NCBI GenBank assembly: GCA_963674475.2
Contig: CAXXFQ010000017.1
Location: 186,001-250,000, forward strand
Source: CAXXFQ01 sp963674475
Lineage (GTDB): Bacteria; Planctomycetota; Planctomycetia; Pirellulales; Thermoguttaceae
Direction: 5' to 3'
Length of the DNA: 64,000 nt
A program made the translations under genes and the position numbers. Within the stretch, counting starts at the first letter, position 1. Every line of letters starts with the position of its first letter. This document shows positions 63,109 to 64,000 of the stretch, in pieces. Under the pieces are notes generated by a model. It made no database searches, was not told the DNA's origin, and saw only the letters and a program-made list of their open reading frames with translations.

Positions 63109-64000
63109 TTAAAATTTCGCTGGTTGGCCTGTCGCTTCTAGGACCAACGGCCAAAGCGTTCCTTCAATCTCCAGCCGCTTGTGCTTCGACGTGACCATCT
63201 CCATCGGGACGTGAATGAACCGGTCGTTCCAATAACAAACGACCAACCCGGTCTTCCCGGCCATCGCCGCGTGGACGGCCCGACGGGCGTACTGGTCGCA
63301 GAGGACCCGGTCTTCCGAGTTGGCCGGGGCGCTGCGGATGTAGTAGCTCGGGTCGATGTACTTGACCGCGATCGGGAGCGACCGGCTTTGGAAGTGGTCG
63401 AGGATCTTTTGCTTCAAGAACGGGCCGATGTCTTGGTGAAGTGAATTGCCGGAGGCGTCTTTGCCGGTAGCCTTTTTCTCGAACAGATTTTGTCCGGCTC
63501 CTTCGGCCACGACGACCAGGGCGTGACGCCGTGCTTCGAGCCGACGCTGGAGGGCGGCTAAAAAGCCGGTTGGACCGTCAAGATTGAATGGCACTTCGGG
63601 GACGAGCGTGAAATTGACTTCCTGGCTGGCTAGCGTTGCCATCGCCGCGATGAAACCGGCGTCACGTCCCATTACCTTGACCAGCCCAACCCCGTTTCTC
63701 GCTCCGTGGGCCTCGACGTGGGCGCCGCGGAGTACCCGCTCGGCCCCTTCGACCGCCGTCATGAAACCGAACGTCGATTGACAATAGGCGATATCGTTGT
63801 CGATCGTTTTGGGAATGCCGATAATCGAAATTGGCAGTTGTCTTCGGGTCACTTCTTCGAAGATCTGGTTCGCTCCCCGTTGCGTGCCGTCGCCGCCGAC
63901 ACAGAAGAGGATGTCGATCCCGTTTTCAACCAGAAAGTCGACGATTACGGCCGGGTCCTGAACGCCGCGTGATGAGCCGAGCATCGTCCCGCCTTCTTCG
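63109..64000 (-). CDS. 6-phosphofructokinase, 5' end outside the window
   Basis: Phosphorylates fructose 6-phosphate. Only the C-terminal 297 residues are inside the window. Seen: FCVGGDGTQRGANQIFEEVT (phosphoryl-donor loop), ISIIGIPKTIDNDIAYCQST (catalytic Asp), KVMGRDAGFIA (substrate-binding Met-Gly-Arg) and VVVAEGAG. The donor site has Gly in GGDG but Lys in PKTIDND; this mixed pattern is known from plant and trypanosomatid ATP-dependent enzymes within the PPi-type clade, so ATP is the likely donor. Family-A copy 8 follows the stop codon. Confidence 0.92.
   Translation of the reverse strand, partial: EEGGTMLGSSRGVQDPAVIVDFLVENGIDILFCVGGDGTQRGANQIFEEVTRRQLPISIIGIPKTIDNDIAYCQSTFGFMTAVEGAERVLRGAHVEAHGARNGVGLVKVMGRDAGFIAAMATLASQEVNFTLVPEVPFNLDGPTGFLAALQRRLEARRHALVVVAEGAGQNLFEKKATGKDASGNSLHQDIGPFLKQKILDHFQSRSLPIAVKYIDPSYYIRSAPANSEDRVLCDQYARRAVHAAMAGKTGLVVCYWNDRFIHVPMEMVTSKHKRLEIEGTLWPLVLEATGQPAKF

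Overview
This window looks like chromosomal sequence from a member of the Planctomycetota. The evidence is the gene content: a DUF1080 secreted protein, Gfo/Idh oxidoreductase and sugar-phosphate isomerase/epimerase families, a SMP-30 lactonase, a haem-bearing homologue of the hydrazine synthase alpha chain, and a TPR protein with two RNA polymerase alpha-CTD modules. The sequence is moderately GC-rich with AT-rich intergenic stretches. I cannot name a genus. No rRNA, CRISPR array, phage or complete insertion sequence is visible. Two tRNA genes are present: Ala-CGC and Thr-CGT.

Layout. 0-15 kb: dnaG, a trypsin-like/PDZ protease, an AddB-like nuclease, Gfo/Idh dehydrogenase, MFS transporter and fmt on the minus strand, then an SMP-30 lactonase (+), a LuxR-type regulator and an SppA-like protease (-). 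14-25 kb: sugar-phosphate isomerase with a 39-bp tandem duplication over its stop codon, purC, tRNA-Ala, HZS-alpha-like haem protein, a 1.1-kb non-coding stretch with a long structured inverted repeat, tRNA-Thr, the TPR/alpha-CTD protein, cutA, a DeoR regulator and a class-III aminotransferase. 25-40 kb: dinG-like helicase, lpd, an orphan adenine methylase, DUF1080 protein, TolC-like protein, dprA, a Kef-type antiporter and an lgt that carries a PDZ insertion. 40-52 kb: panC, a folK-deoxynucleoside kinase fusion, a MATE transporter, a 1,021-residue multidomain secreted protein, a HEAT-repeat protein, and amt-glnK with a possible 28-residue peptide between them. 52-64 kb: glyS, psd-pssA, ribE-rsmA, a frameshifted argS, rsfS, an ArnT-like glycosyltransferase, and the 3' part of a phosphofructokinase gene.

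Most genes are housekeeping: replication, tRNA charging and formylation, purine, riboflavin, folate and pantothenate synthesis, phospholipid and lipoprotein synthesis, and nitrogen sensing. Short co-oriented pairs are likely operons (folK-panC-lgt, ribE-rsmA, psd-pssA, amt-glnK).

The most unusual content is two short-repeat families. Family A is a roughly 120-bp element made of three hairpins. It occurs eight times, each time 14-42 bp past a stop codon and in the same orientation relative to that gene; hairpin stems vary in a compensatory way. Family B is a GC-rich unit. It occurs as three tandem 66-bp (22-codon) units inserted in frame inside the folK-deoxynucleoside kinase fusion, and again between genes, where it interrupts one family-A copy. 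This resembles in principle the protein-inserted palindromic elements of Rickettsia, but in an unrelated lineage.
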